DNA from: Burkholderia vietnamiensis LMG 10929
GTDB lineage: Bacteria; Pseudomonadota; Gammaproteobacteria; Burkholderiales; Burkholderiaceae
NCBI RefSeq assembly: GCF_000959445.1
Contig: NZ_CP009631.1
Location: 620,001-684,000, forward strand
Length of the DNA: 64,000 bases
Reading direction: 5' to 3'
Part shown: piece after piece, positions 9,118 through 17,314 of the stretch
Numbering within the stretch: the first letter of the stretch is position 1
Layout: each line of letters starts with the position of its first letter
Made by a program: the position numbers and the translations under genes
Notes under the pieces: generated by a model
Told to the model about the DNA's origin: nothing
What the model saw: the letters and a program-made list of their open reading frames with translations, nothing else
Databases searched by the model: none

Positions 9118-9236
9118 GGGAGGCGGTGAAGGACGCGCACGGCGGTGCGGAGCCGCCATTTTAACGTCGGGCCGGCCCGCGCGCCGGACGACCGGCGTCT
9201 GCCTCCGATCACCGGTGACTCACCACGCGCGCCCCG

Positions 9237-10118
9237 CTATCCGGCGCCCGCGGCCGCCAGCGCCTTCAAGGCGAGTCGCAACGCGCCGTGCGCGGAATCG
9301 TCGAGCGGCGCCCGCAACCGGGTCGCGTGGCGCTCGGGTACGGCCGGCGCGAGCGCGTCGGCCAGCCCGCCGCACAGCGCGACCGGCAGCACGTGCCGCG
9401 GGTCGAGCGCGTCGATCATCTTGCCGATCTCCTCGCCGGCCTGCGCGATGAGCGCGGCCGCATACGGATGGTCGCGATGCGCGAACACGATCGGCGCGAG
9501 CCGCGCGTAGATGGTCTGGTTCGCGTCGCACGACCACTGGACGAGCGCGTCGCGATCGTCCGCGCCCGTTGTGCCGAGCAGCGCCTCGGCAAACGCATCA
9601 CGCGGCGCACGGCCATCGAGCGCCTGCTGCGCGTAAGCAAGCGCACGCATGCCGAGCCACGCGCCGCTTGCCTCGTCGCCGGACGGAAAGCCGAAGCCGC
9701 CCGCAATGCGGCAATCGCCCGCCGCATCGAGCGCCGCCGCGATGCTGCCGGTGCCCAGCGCGACGATCAGCCCCGGCGCGCCGCCGTGCGCACCGACCAG
9801 CGTCGTGTATGCGTCGCTTTCGACCGCGAGCGCGTCGAGCGGCGCGTGCGCGCGGAAGGCGGCCAGCCAGGCGGCGTTGTTGACGCCCGCCAGCCCGCAG
9901 CCAAGCGCGCATTGCGACCAGTTCAGCGCGAGTCCGGCTTGCGTGAACGCGTCGGCACAGGCCGCGCCGATCGACGCCCAGGCGCGCTCGATGCCGAGGC
10001 CGAGCCCCGACGGGCCGCCGCGCCCCTGGGCGAGTTCGCGGCCGTGCCGGTCGGCGAGCACCGCGCGGGTGCCGGTGCCGCCGCCGTCGATGCCGATTGC
10101 AAAAAGTAATGCCGTCAT
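9237..10118 (-). CDS. BadF/BadG-type ATPase, probable N-acetylglucosamine kinase
   Basis: A 293-residue member of the ASKHA fold. The ATP-binding loop DGGGTGTRAVLADRHG lies at about residues 11-26 and the second phosphate-binding motif is IVALGTGSIAAA. GGFGFPSGDEASGAWLGM is typical of the GlcNAc kinase-like branch of the BadF/BadG/BcrA/BcrD family, which phosphorylates amino sugars during cell-wall recycling. Length and order of motifs are normal. The exact substrate is inferred from the subfamily. It stands alone, with no murein-recycling gene visible beside it. Confidence 0.85.
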   Translation of the reverse strand: MTALLFAIGIDGGGTGTRAVLADRHGRELAQGRGGPSGLGLGIERAWASIGAACADAFTQAGLALNWSQCALGCGLAGVNNAAWLAAFRAHAPLDALAVESDAYTTLVGAHGGAPGLIVALGTGSIAAALDAAGDCRIAGGFGFPSGDEASGAWLGMRALAYAQQALDGRAPRDAFAEALLGTTGADDRDALVQWSCDANQTIYARLAPIVFAHRDHPYAAALIAQAGEEIGKMIDALDPRHVLPVALCGGLADALAPAVPERHATRLRAPLDDSAHGALRLALKALAAAGAG

Positions 10119-10259
10119 GCGTGGATCCTGCTGATTCGACCAGTCGCCAAGCTTAACCGCATCGGCCCCGCGCGCCCATCTGCCGTTCGGCCAGCTATGC
10201 CGCGCATGGGGCTTCCGCTATGCTGGCGCGATCGAATCGACACTGGAACGAGGCCGACG

Positions 10260-10862
10260 ATGTCGCAGCGGTGCAACTGGGTAAAGACGGAAGCGGACGC
10301 CCACTATCACGATACTGAATGGGGCGTGCCGTCGCATGACGATCGCCACCTGTTCGAGATGCTGATCCTGGAAGGCGCGCAGGCCGGGCTGTCGTGGTCG
10401 ACGATCCTGAACAAACGAGCCGGCTATCGGGAGGCGTTCGCCGATTTCGACGTCGACGCGGTCGCGCGCTTCACACCGCAACGCGTCGACGAGCTGCTCG
10501 CGAATCCCGGCATCGTGCGCAATCGCGCGAAGGTCCAATCAGCGGTGATCAATGCGCGGGCCGTGCAGCAGATTCGCGAGGAGCACGGGTCGCTGGCGAA
10601 GTTCCTGTGGTCGTTCGTCGGTGATACGCCGATCCAGAACGCGTGGCGGTCGTATCGCGACGCGCCGACGTCGACCGCCGAGTCCGACGCGCTCAGCAAG
10701 GCGTTGAAGGCGTACGGCTGCAAGTTCGTCGGCTCGACGATCTGCTATGCGTTGATGCAGGCCACCGGGATGGTGAACGATCACGAACTCGGCTGCCCTT
10801 GCCATGCGCAATGTGCGGCGCTGGCCGGCAAGCGGCCGGCACGGCGCCGCAACGCGGGCTGA
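10260..10862 (+). CDS. tag: DNA-3-methyladenine glycosylase I
   Basis: This base-excision repair enzyme removes 3-methyladenine from alkylated DNA. The 200-residue product begins MSQRCNWVKTEADAHYHDTEWG, a Tag signature with the first zinc-ligand Cys and His. It contains LILEGAQAGLSWSTILNKR (helix-hairpin-helix region with the catalytic-pocket Glu and Trp) and ends with the zinc-binding GMVNDHELGCPCH. An open frame extends 21 codons upstream without family content, so the internal ATG was taken. It is monocistronic. Confidence 0.95.
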   Translation: MSQRCNWVKTEADAHYHDTEWGVPSHDDRHLFEMLILEGAQAGLSWSTILNKRAGYREAFADFDVDAVARFTPQRVDELLANPGIVRNRAKVQSAVINARAVQQIREEHGSLAKFLWSFVGDTPIQNAWRSYRDAPTSTAESDALSKALKAYGCKFVGSTICYALMQATGMVNDHELGCPCHAQCAALAGKRPARRRNAG

Positions 10863-11040
10863 CGGCGAGGCGGCGGGCAGCGGAGCTGGACGGGCCGACG
10901 ACAGGCCCGCCACGAAGCGGGCTGGCCCGGCGGCACGACCGCGGCAGCGGCAGCGGCGCCGGCTGGGGGGATAGCCGCAGACCGCGCCTGTCGGCAGCGC
11001 CCCCGAAGCCTTTCCCGCCCGGAACAGCCAGCCAAAAAGC

Positions 11041-11083
11041 AAAACGGCGGAGCGGCTTCTTTCGAAGCACGCTCCGCCGTTTC
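11041..11083 (-). terminator. Rho-independent terminator of rpsU
   Basis: A long inverted repeat (AAAACGGCGGAGCG ... CGCTCCGCCGTTT) lies just past the rpsU stop codon, with A/T tracts on both sides. It is oriented to end rpsU transcription and may also act in the other direction. Confidence 0.8.
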
Positions 11084-11104
11084 GCGGCGAACCGTCAGAC
11101 GCTC

Positions 11105-11317
11105 TTAGTGGAGCTTCTTCGGCAGCATCTGGCTACGCAGACGCTTATGCAGGCGCTTGACGGCTGCTGCCTTCTTGCGCTTGCGGACTGCGGTCGGCTT
11201 TTCGTAGGACTGGCGTTCGCGCAGTTCAGCGATCAGGCCATTTTTTTCGATAGCACGGCGAAAGCGGCGAATCGCCACTTCGAACGGCTCGTTTTCTTTC
11301 AGAAGAATCGTCGTCAT
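11105..11317 (-). CDS. rpsU: 30S ribosomal protein S21
   Basis: S21 is a small basic protein of the 30S subunit near the anti-Shine-Dalgarno region, needed for initiation. The 70-residue product ([19 protein letters not shown] ... [17 protein letters not shown]) is full length and highly conserved, with the basic C-terminal extension seen in Burkholderia copies. It stands alone here rather than beside dnaG, and is transcribed away from fliC. Confidence 0.97.
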   Translation of the reverse strand: MTTILLKENEPFEVAIRRFRRAIEKNGLIAELRERQSYEKPTAVRKRKKAAAVKRLHKRLRSQMLPKKLH

Positions 11318-11858
11318 GTCGTTCCTAAAGTGCTTAAACGGTCAAAAACGTAGCGGCCAAGCGCCACGCACCGGCCATCCGGGCGTCCCCACAACAGGCG
11401 AAACGAGCGGAAATACGGCCTCGGAGGCCGGAAATGAGAGGCGGAAAGCACCGCGAGTACGCTTCACAAGCCGCGTGCAGCGCCGCGTTTGACTGCCAGC
11501 AGGAATGCCGCAACGGCAAAGGCGTGACAGAAAATCTCAATTCAGCCCGCCATCATAGCAGGAAATCACAGACAAAACCATCCTTTTGTCGTTCGCGGGG
11601 TGCTGCAGCGCGTGAAGGCTGCCGAAATGCCGTCCCGAACGGCTGCCGCACGCGCCCACAAAATCGCTGCGACCCAAGCCAGGCTTGGGCTTCGCGCCCC
11701 CATCCCACTTCCGTCCCGAATTTCCTCGACGGAGTTTCTAAAGTTTTCGCCGGGTGCCGCCGTCAACCAGGAAAGGCGGGCAGCGCCACTCGCGATAAAG
11801 CGCGACGCCGAAAACGACCCCTGTCTGTACTCAGGCATTTTCCAAAACGAGGAAGCAA
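11318..11858. promoter_or_regulatory. Non-coding interval between rpsU and fliC
   Basis: About 540 bases hold the divergent promoter regions of rpsU and fliC. The part near 11535-11600 is AT-richer. The only element I can define is the FliA promoter at 11739-11766. No coding frame with family content is visible. Confidence 0.5.
11739..11766 (+). promoter_or_regulatory. Sigma-28 (FliA) promoter of fliC
   Basis: TAAAGTTT (a perfect match to the flagellar sigma-28 -35 box), a 12-base spacer and GCCGTCAA (6 of 8 matches to GCCGATAA) lie about 90 bases upstream of the flagellin start. This is the expected class-3 promoter. The spacer is one base longer than the usual 11. Confidence 0.8.
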
Positions 11859-12677
11859 ATGCTGAACATCAACACCAACATCCTTTCGCTGACGACGCAG
11901 ACGAATCTGACGGGCTCGCAAAGCGCACTGTCGCAAGCGATCAACCGCCTGTCGTCGGGCAAGCGCATCAACACCGCAGCGGACGACGCAGCAGGCCTGG
12001 CGATCGCAACGTCGCAAACAGCAGCCATCAACGCGCTGACGCAGGGTGTTGCAAACGCGAACAACGGCATCTCGATGATCCAGACCGCCAACGGCGCGCT
12101 GCAATCGACGATCGACAACCTGCAACGTATCCGTACGCTGGCAGTCCAGTCGGGTGACGGCTCGCTGGATTCGAGCGCCCGCTCCAACCTGCAATCTGAA
12201 GTGACGACGCGTCTCGGCGAAATCGACCGCGTCGCATCGCAAACGTCGTTCAACAGCCAATCGATCCTGGGCGGCATCTCGACCGTCTCGTTCCAGATCG
12301 GCGCAGCAGCAAGCCAGACCGTTTCGGTCGACTTCGGCTCGACGACGTGGAACAGCTCGGGCATGAGCCTGACCGGCCTGTCCGTCAGCAGCCAGTCGAG
12401 CGCGCAATCGGCGATCACGGCGATCGACGCGGCACTGAAGCAAGTCAACACGTTCCAAGCAACGCTGGGTGCGGCACAGAACACGTTCCAGGCTGCGATC
12501 TCGACGACGCAAACCCAGGCAACCAACATGAGCGCTGCTCGCGCGCAGATCACCGACGCGGACTTCGCGACGGAAACGGCGAACCTGAGCAAGGCGCAAG
12601 TGCTGCAACAAGCAGGCATCTCGGTTCTGGCGCAAGCGAACTCGCTGCCGCAACAAGTCCTGAAGCTCCTCGGTTAA
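11859..12677 (+). CDS. fliC: Flagellin FliC (short type)
   Basis: This is the major filament subunit, exported by the flagellar type III apparatus and polymerised under the FliD cap. The 272-residue protein has the conserved N-terminal D0/D1 region (MLNINTNILSLTTQTNL, LSSGKRINTAADDAAGLAIA) and C-terminal D1/D0 (ARAQITDADFATETANLSK ... LPQQVLKLLG). Only about 80 Ser/Thr-rich residues lie between, so the usual large D2/D3 domains are lacking. That central segment offers many possible O-glycosylation sites, fitting the glycosyltransferase cluster downstream. Codon use is notably uniform, as expected for high expression. Confidence 0.97.
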   Translation: MLNINTNILSLTTQTNLTGSQSALSQAINRLSSGKRINTAADDAAGLAIATSQTAAINALTQGVANANNGISMIQTANGALQSTIDNLQRIRTLAVQSGDGSLDSSARSNLQSEVTTRLGEIDRVASQTSFNSQSILGGISTVSFQIGAAASQTVSVDFGSTTWNSSGMSLTGLSVSSQSSAQSAITAIDAALKQVNTFQATLGAAQNTFQAAISTTQTQATNMSAARAQITDADFATETANLSKAQVLQQAGISVLAQANSLPQQVLKLLG

Positions 12678-12778
12678 TAGAGAAGCACGCGCGGCGGGCC
12701 ATACGCCCGCCCGCCTACGGGCACCGCGGCGTCGCCATCGGCACTCGATGCGACGCCGCCGCCCTGACCGGAATTCTC

Positions 12779-12802
12779 AAGGGAGGCACGCCTCCCTCTT
12801 TG
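12779..12802 (+). terminator. Terminator after fliC
   Basis: A small hairpin GGGAGG-CACG-CCTCCC followed by TCTTT lies about 100 bases past the fliC stop and before fliD. It would separate abundant flagellin mRNA from fliD-fliT, perhaps with partial readthrough. Confidence 0.65.
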
Positions 12803-12866
12803 CATTGAACCGCGGCGCCACCGCCGCATCGCGCTCGTTGATTGCGCGGACGACCGGAGTAACGGC

Positions 12867-14285
12867 ATGGCCACCACCACCCCCGTCAGCAGCACCGACA
12901 TCAGCACCCTCCTGTCGCAGGCCGGACAGTCGATCATCAGCGGCGCGACCAATTCGTCGCTCGACGTCAATACGCTCGTGACGACGCTGGTGAACGCGAA
13001 GACGGCCGGGCAATTGCAGACGCTGCAGACCCGGCAGACGAACGACAATACGCAACTGTCCGCGATCGGCCAGTTGAAGAGTGCGCTGTCGGCGCTGCAG
13101 AGCGCGCTTACCGGCCTGTCGGACGGCAGCACGCTCAGTGGCCTGGCGGCGACGGCGAGCGGCACCGGTATCGCGACGACGGTGACGAGCAGCAGCAGCG
13201 CGGTGGCCGGTTCGTATTCGGTCAACGTCACGCAACTCGCGACCGCGAACAAGCTGTCGTCCGCCGGCGTGACGTCCGCGGACACGATCTCGGCCGGCTC
13301 GCTGAGCATCACCTTCGGCAGCAATGCCGCGTTCAACGTCAACGTGGCGGCCGGCGCATCGCTGTCCGACATCGCGTCGTCGATCAATTCCGCATCCGGC
13401 AATGCCGGCGTTACCGCATCGGTCATCACCGGTTCGGACGGACAGCATCTCGTGATGCAGTCGAACGCCACCGGCGCGGCCAACACGATCTCGATCACGG
13501 GCACGGGCGTCAACTCGAAACTGACGTCGGGCTACACGACGGTCACCCCGGCGGCCGATGCGAAGCTGACGATCGACGGCACGCCGGTATCGAGCGCATC
13601 GAACACCGTCACGGGCGCGCTGACGGGCGTCTCGCTGGCGCTGTCGCAAGCAGCGGTCGGCACGACGCAAACCATCACGCTGTCGCAGGACACGGCCGCG
13701 GCGACGACCGCGATCACCAATTTCGCGAACGCGTACTCCAGCTTCGTGACCACGGCGAAATCGCTGTCGTCCTATGACTCGACGGCAAAGAGCGCCGGCC
13801 CGCTGCTCGGCGACGCGATGCTGAACACGATCACGAGCAAGCTCGCGACGACGCTCAGCAGCGGCGTCACGACCGGCGGCACGACGTATGCGCTCGGCAG
13901 CATCGGCATCAACGTGACGTCGACGGGCACGATGACGGTCGATACCGCCGCGCTGACCACGGCACTCAAGTCGAACAGCTCGACGGTGGCGGCGATCTTC
14001 AACCAGACGAACGGCGTGGCGCAGGCGCTCAACTCGCAGATCAACTCGTACACGCAGACGTCTGGCCTGATCGACCAGCGCACCAGCGCGATCAACGCCG
14101 ATCTGACGAACGTGCAGAGTCAGGCCACGCAACTGCAGACCTACTCGAACCAGCTGACCACGCAATACACCGCGCAGTTCACCGCGCTGAACACGCTGAT
14201 GGCGCAGATGGCGAACAACACGCGGTATCTGACTCAATTGTTCGGCGGCCAGAGTAGCGCCGGCGCGTTGGCCACCAACAAGTAA
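12867..14285 (+). CDS. fliD: Flagellar filament cap protein FliD (HAP2)
   Basis: FliD forms the cap at the filament tip that folds exported flagellin into place. The 472-residue protein has the FliD N-terminal domain (LDVNTLVTTLVNAKTAGQ, about residues 30-130), a Ser/Thr/Ala-rich middle and the C-terminal domain with predicted coiled coil (LIDQRTSAINADLTNVQSQ) ending in TLMAQMANNTRYLTQLFGG. Its length is normal. It starts about 190 bp after fliC and is followed 23 bp later by fliT, the usual gene order for the cap and its chaperone. Confidence 0.95.
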   Translation: MATTTPVSSTDISTLLSQAGQSIISGATNSSLDVNTLVTTLVNAKTAGQLQTLQTRQTNDNTQLSAIGQLKSALSALQSALTGLSDGSTLSGLAATASGTGIATTVTSSSSAVAGSYSVNVTQLATANKLSSAGVTSADTISAGSLSITFGSNAAFNVNVAAGASLSDIASSINSASGNAGVTASVITGSDGQHLVMQSNATGAANTISITGTGVNSKLTSGYTTVTPAADAKLTIDGTPVSSASNTVTGALTGVSLALSQAAVGTTQTITLSQDTAAATTAITNFANAYSSFVTTAKSLSSYDSTAKSAGPLLGDAMLNTITSKLATTLSSGVTTGGTTYALGSIGINVTSTGTMTVDTAALTTALKSNSSTVAAIFNQTNGVAQALNSQINSYTQTSGLIDQRTSAINADLTNVQSQATQLQTYSNQLTTQYTAQFTALNTLMAQMANNTRYLTQLFGGQSSAGALATNK

Positions 14286-14308
14286 GCCACTACGAACCGG
14301 ACCTGACC

Positions 14309-14605
14309 ATGACGACCGACACCCTGTCCCGCGCCTTCGACCTGACCCGCGCCATGCAGTCGGCGGCCGACGCACGCGACTGGGTGCGCGTCGCGGCCCT
14401 CGTCGGCGAACGCTCGCCGCTGCTGATGAGCCTGTCCGGCGAGCAGACGCCGGATGCGCTGGACCGGGTGCGGCAAATCATGGCCATCGACGCGTCGATC
14501 ACGGCGCATGCGCAGGCCGATCATCACCGTCTGACTGCCGAATTTGCGCAGTCGCAGGAGCGCATCAAGGCCGCGAGCTTGTACCAGAAGACGGGCATGC
14601 TGTAA
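14309..14605 (+). CDS. fliT: FliT-like flagellar export chaperone
   Basis: A 98-residue helical protein in the fliT position, 23 bp after fliD. FliT binds FliD before export and, in enteric bacteria, also binds FlhDC. The sequence (MTTDTLSRAFDLTRAMQSA) is charged and helical with the right length and no other domain. Sequence conservation in this family is low, so the call rests mainly on size, helicity and position. Confidence 0.8.
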   Translation: MTTDTLSRAFDLTRAMQSAADARDWVRVAALVGERSPLLMSLSGEQTPDALDRVRQIMAIDASITAHAQADHHRLTAEFAQSQERIKAASLYQKTGML

Positions 14606-14682
14606 CCGGCAGGCCGTCTGGTCTGTACTGGTGTCGAACTAGAAGACGCCGCCAGTCGAGCGGACCGTAGTCGCCGTAACGT

Positions 14683-14711
14683 CGAGCCGCTTCAATGCGG
14701 CTCTTTTTTTC
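14683..14711 (+). terminator. Rho-independent terminator after fliDT
   Basis: The hairpin GAGCCGC-TTCAAT-GCGGCTC is followed by seven T residues, 80 bases after the fliT stop. It separates fliDT from the convergent TPR/GT41 genes. Confidence 0.88.
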
Positions 14712-14827
14712 GCCGGCACGCGGGGCGCGAGCGGGATCGCGCCGGTCATCCCGCTGCGCTCACTCGGCCGGCGCGCACAGCGTCGCTTCGAACGTCGCTT
14801 CGAGCCGTGGGCCGCCCCGCTCGCGCG

Positions 14828-17314
14828 TCACGCGTCCGCGTCCGCCGTCTCGCCAGCCGCGTAGCTGGCCCACATGCCGTGCAGCGCGTCCTCCAGGTTG
14901 CGCGCAAAGCGCGACGCGTCGCACAGCGGCGACGCCAGCAGGCGCTCGCGCAGCGTGGCACGCAGCGTCGCCAGCCGGTCGCGGTCGCTCGCGAACGCGA
15001 CCGCCTTCGCGAGATACGCCTCCTCGTCGTCGGCGATCCATTCGCCCATGCCTGCGGCGTGCAGCAGGCTCTCGCAGATGTGCGTGACGAACCGGCTGCC
15101 CTTCATCCCGAGCACCGGCACGCCCATCCACAGCGCCTCGGCGGTCGTCGTGCCGCCCGGATACGGGAACGGGCTCAACCCGATGTCGATGCGGTTGTAC
15201 GCGGCGAAGTATTCCGCGCGCGGCGAGCCGCCCTCGAGAATCAGCCGGTCCGCGCTGATGCCATGCCGCGCGAAGCGCTCGACGGTCACCTGGATCGGCT
15301 CGCCGGCGCTCAGCTCATAGGCCTTCAGCAGCAGGCGCGCGCCCGGCACTGCATGCAGAATGCGCGACCACAGCGCAACGACCCCGTCGCTGATCTTGTT
15401 CAACCTGCCGAAGCAGCCAAAGGTGACGCTGCCGTTGACCGTCATCGGGAGCGCGCCGACCGCGACGTCGTACGCAGGAGGCGTGAAGCACAGGTAGCTG
15501 TCCGGCAGCCGCCACGGCCGCTCGACGAAGTGATGCGCCTCGGCGTCCGGCAGCGTGTGCGGGTCGCCAATGAAATAGTCGATCGTGCGGCAGCCGGTCG
15601 TCGCGAAGAAGCCGAGCCAGCTCGCCTGCACCGGCGCCGGCTTGTGCGCGAAGATCGGCAGACCACTCCAGCTGGTATGCCCGGCCATGTCGATCAGGAT
15701 GTCGATGCCGTCGTCGCGGATCACCTCGGCGGATGCGTCGCGGGCCAGACCCGTCAGCGCCGTCCACTTCGCGAAGCTCGGCTTGAGCCGCGCGGTCACG
15801 TCGTCCTCGACGACATAGGTCACGTACGCATGCGGCTCGATGCGCGACCGGTCGATCCGCGCCAACACGCTTTCGAGGAACACACCGACCGGATGCTGCC
15901 GCAAGTCGCCCGACACGAAGCCGACGCGCAGCGGCCGCCCGCGCGCTTGCGCCACGCGCTGCTCGCGATCGTGCTCGAACGGTTGCGCGTCGCGCGCGAG
16001 GTGTTCGCCGTAGCGGCGCGCTTCCTCGAGCCATTGCTCGGGCGCGAACGCAGGCGAACTCGACATGTTGAACAGGATCCGCGAGTACGCGCGATGCAGG
16101 TCGAAGCGGATCGCCGCGCGGAACGCGTCCATTGCGCCCGCGAAGTCCCCTTTTGCCCACAGGATGTCGCCGAGCGTCATCTGGAGCACCAGCGGATCGA
16201 TACCGCGTTCCCGCGCGATCTCGTAATGCTTCAGCGCGTCATCGAGCTTCTCGAGCCGAAACAGCACGGCAGCGAGGTTATGATGTGCGTCGGCATCGTC
16301 GGGGTTCAGTTCGACCGCGTGCCGGTGGCTCAGCTCCGCGGCGGCGAACAGGTTGAGGTTGTGATACGCGAACCCGAGGAAATTGTACGCGTCGGCCAAC
16401 TCGGGATCGAGCTCGATCGCCCGCCTGCAGAGATGCACCGCTTGTCCGAATCTGCCCTGCTGGTTGCGCAGGTCGCCGAGCCAGGCCCATGCCCGCGCAC
16501 GCGCGGGATCGATCTCGATCGCCCGTTCGAGCAGCGCGACCGCCTTGTCGAATTCGCTCATGCGCTGCAGCAGTCTTGCCAGTACGCAGTGCGCGTCCGC
16601 GTCGCCCGGATCGAGCCCTTCGCGCGCATGGTCGACCGCACCCCGCAGATCGCCTGCCGCGCGCAGCGTCTCGCTCAACCCTTGATGCGCGACGCGCAAA
16701 CCCGGTTGCAGCGCGATGGCGCGGCGATAGGCATCCGCAGCCTCGTCGAATTTCTCCTGCGCGCGCAGTGCGTTGCCGAGGTTGCTGTACGCGTCGGCGT
16801 ATTGCGGCTGGTGCGCGACCGCCTTGGCGTAGCTCGCCGCCGCCGCCTCGTGCTCGCCCAGATCCTGCAGCGCGTTGCCCAGATTGTTGTAGGCCTGCGC
16901 GTAGTCGGGGCGCAGCTCGATCGCGCGCGCGCAGCTCGCCATCGCCGCCGTCGGATCGCGCGCGTCGCGCAGCGCGTTGCCGAGGTTGTTGTGCGCTTCC
17001 GCATAATCCGGACGCAGCGCGACCGCGCGACGGTAGTGCGCGATCGCGTCGTCGAGCCGGCCGCTTTCGCGCAGCATGTTGCCCAGGTTGTTGAAGTACG
17101 ACGCGTCCGGCCGCTCGACCAGCGATTGCTTCATCAGTGCCAGCCCAGCGTCGTACTGCTTCAGCTGACACGCCAGCAGCCCGAGGAAATGCAGCGCATC
17201 CGGCTGGCCCGGCTGCGCGGTGAGGATCGCGTCGTACAGCGTCTTCGCTTCCGCGAGACGCCCCGACTGGTGATGCGCCAGCGCGGATTGCAGCGTGTCG
17301 TGGATATCGTTCAT
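14828..17314 (-). CDS. TPR-containing family 41 (O-GlcNAc transferase-like) glycosyltransferase, third of three
   Basis: An 828-residue protein with an N-terminal tetratricopeptide superhelix (about residues 5-440, about 12 repeats of the AHYRRAVALRPDYAEAHNNLGNAL type) and a C-terminal GT41 catalytic region. The latter has SGDLRQHPVG with the conserved His, FGRLNKISD with the Lys of the nucleotide site, and LSPFPYPGGTTTAEALWMGVPVLG for UDP-sugar binding. GT41 enzymes transfer a sugar to Ser/Thr of proteins. Beside fliC/fliD the likely target is flagellin, but this is inference. It overlaps the upstream paralogue by 4 bases (ATGA). The open frame continues upstream only because it runs through that paralogue. 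Confidence 0.9.
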   Translation of the reverse strand: MNDIHDTLQSALAHHQSGRLAEAKTLYDAILTAQPGQPDALHFLGLLACQLKQYDAGLALMKQSLVERPDASYFNNLGNMLRESGRLDDAIAHYRRAVALRPDYAEAHNNLGNALRDARDPTAAMASCARAIELRPDYAQAYNNLGNALQDLGEHEAAAASYAKAVAHQPQYADAYSNLGNALRAQEKFDEAADAYRRAIALQPGLRVAHQGLSETLRAAGDLRGAVDHAREGLDPGDADAHCVLARLLQRMSEFDKAVALLERAIEIDPARARAWAWLGDLRNQQGRFGQAVHLCRRAIELDPELADAYNFLGFAYHNLNLFAAAELSHRHAVELNPDDADAHHNLAAVLFRLEKLDDALKHYEIARERGIDPLVLQMTLGDILWAKGDFAGAMDAFRAAIRFDLHRAYSRILFNMSSSPAFAPEQWLEEARRYGEHLARDAQPFEHDREQRVAQARGRPLRVGFVSGDLRQHPVGVFLESVLARIDRSRIEPHAYVTYVVEDDVTARLKPSFAKWTALTGLARDASAEVIRDDGIDILIDMAGHTSWSGLPIFAHKPAPVQASWLGFFATTGCRTIDYFIGDPHTLPDAEAHHFVERPWRLPDSYLCFTPPAYDVAVGALPMTVNGSVTFGCFGRLNKISDGVVALWSRILHAVPGARLLLKAYELSAGEPIQVTVERFARHGISADRLILEGGSPRAEYFAAYNRIDIGLSPFPYPGGTTTAEALWMGVPVLGMKGSRFVTHICESLLHAAGMGEWIADDEEAYLAKAVAFASDRDRLATLRATLRERLLASPLCDASRFARNLEDALHGMWASYAAGETADADA

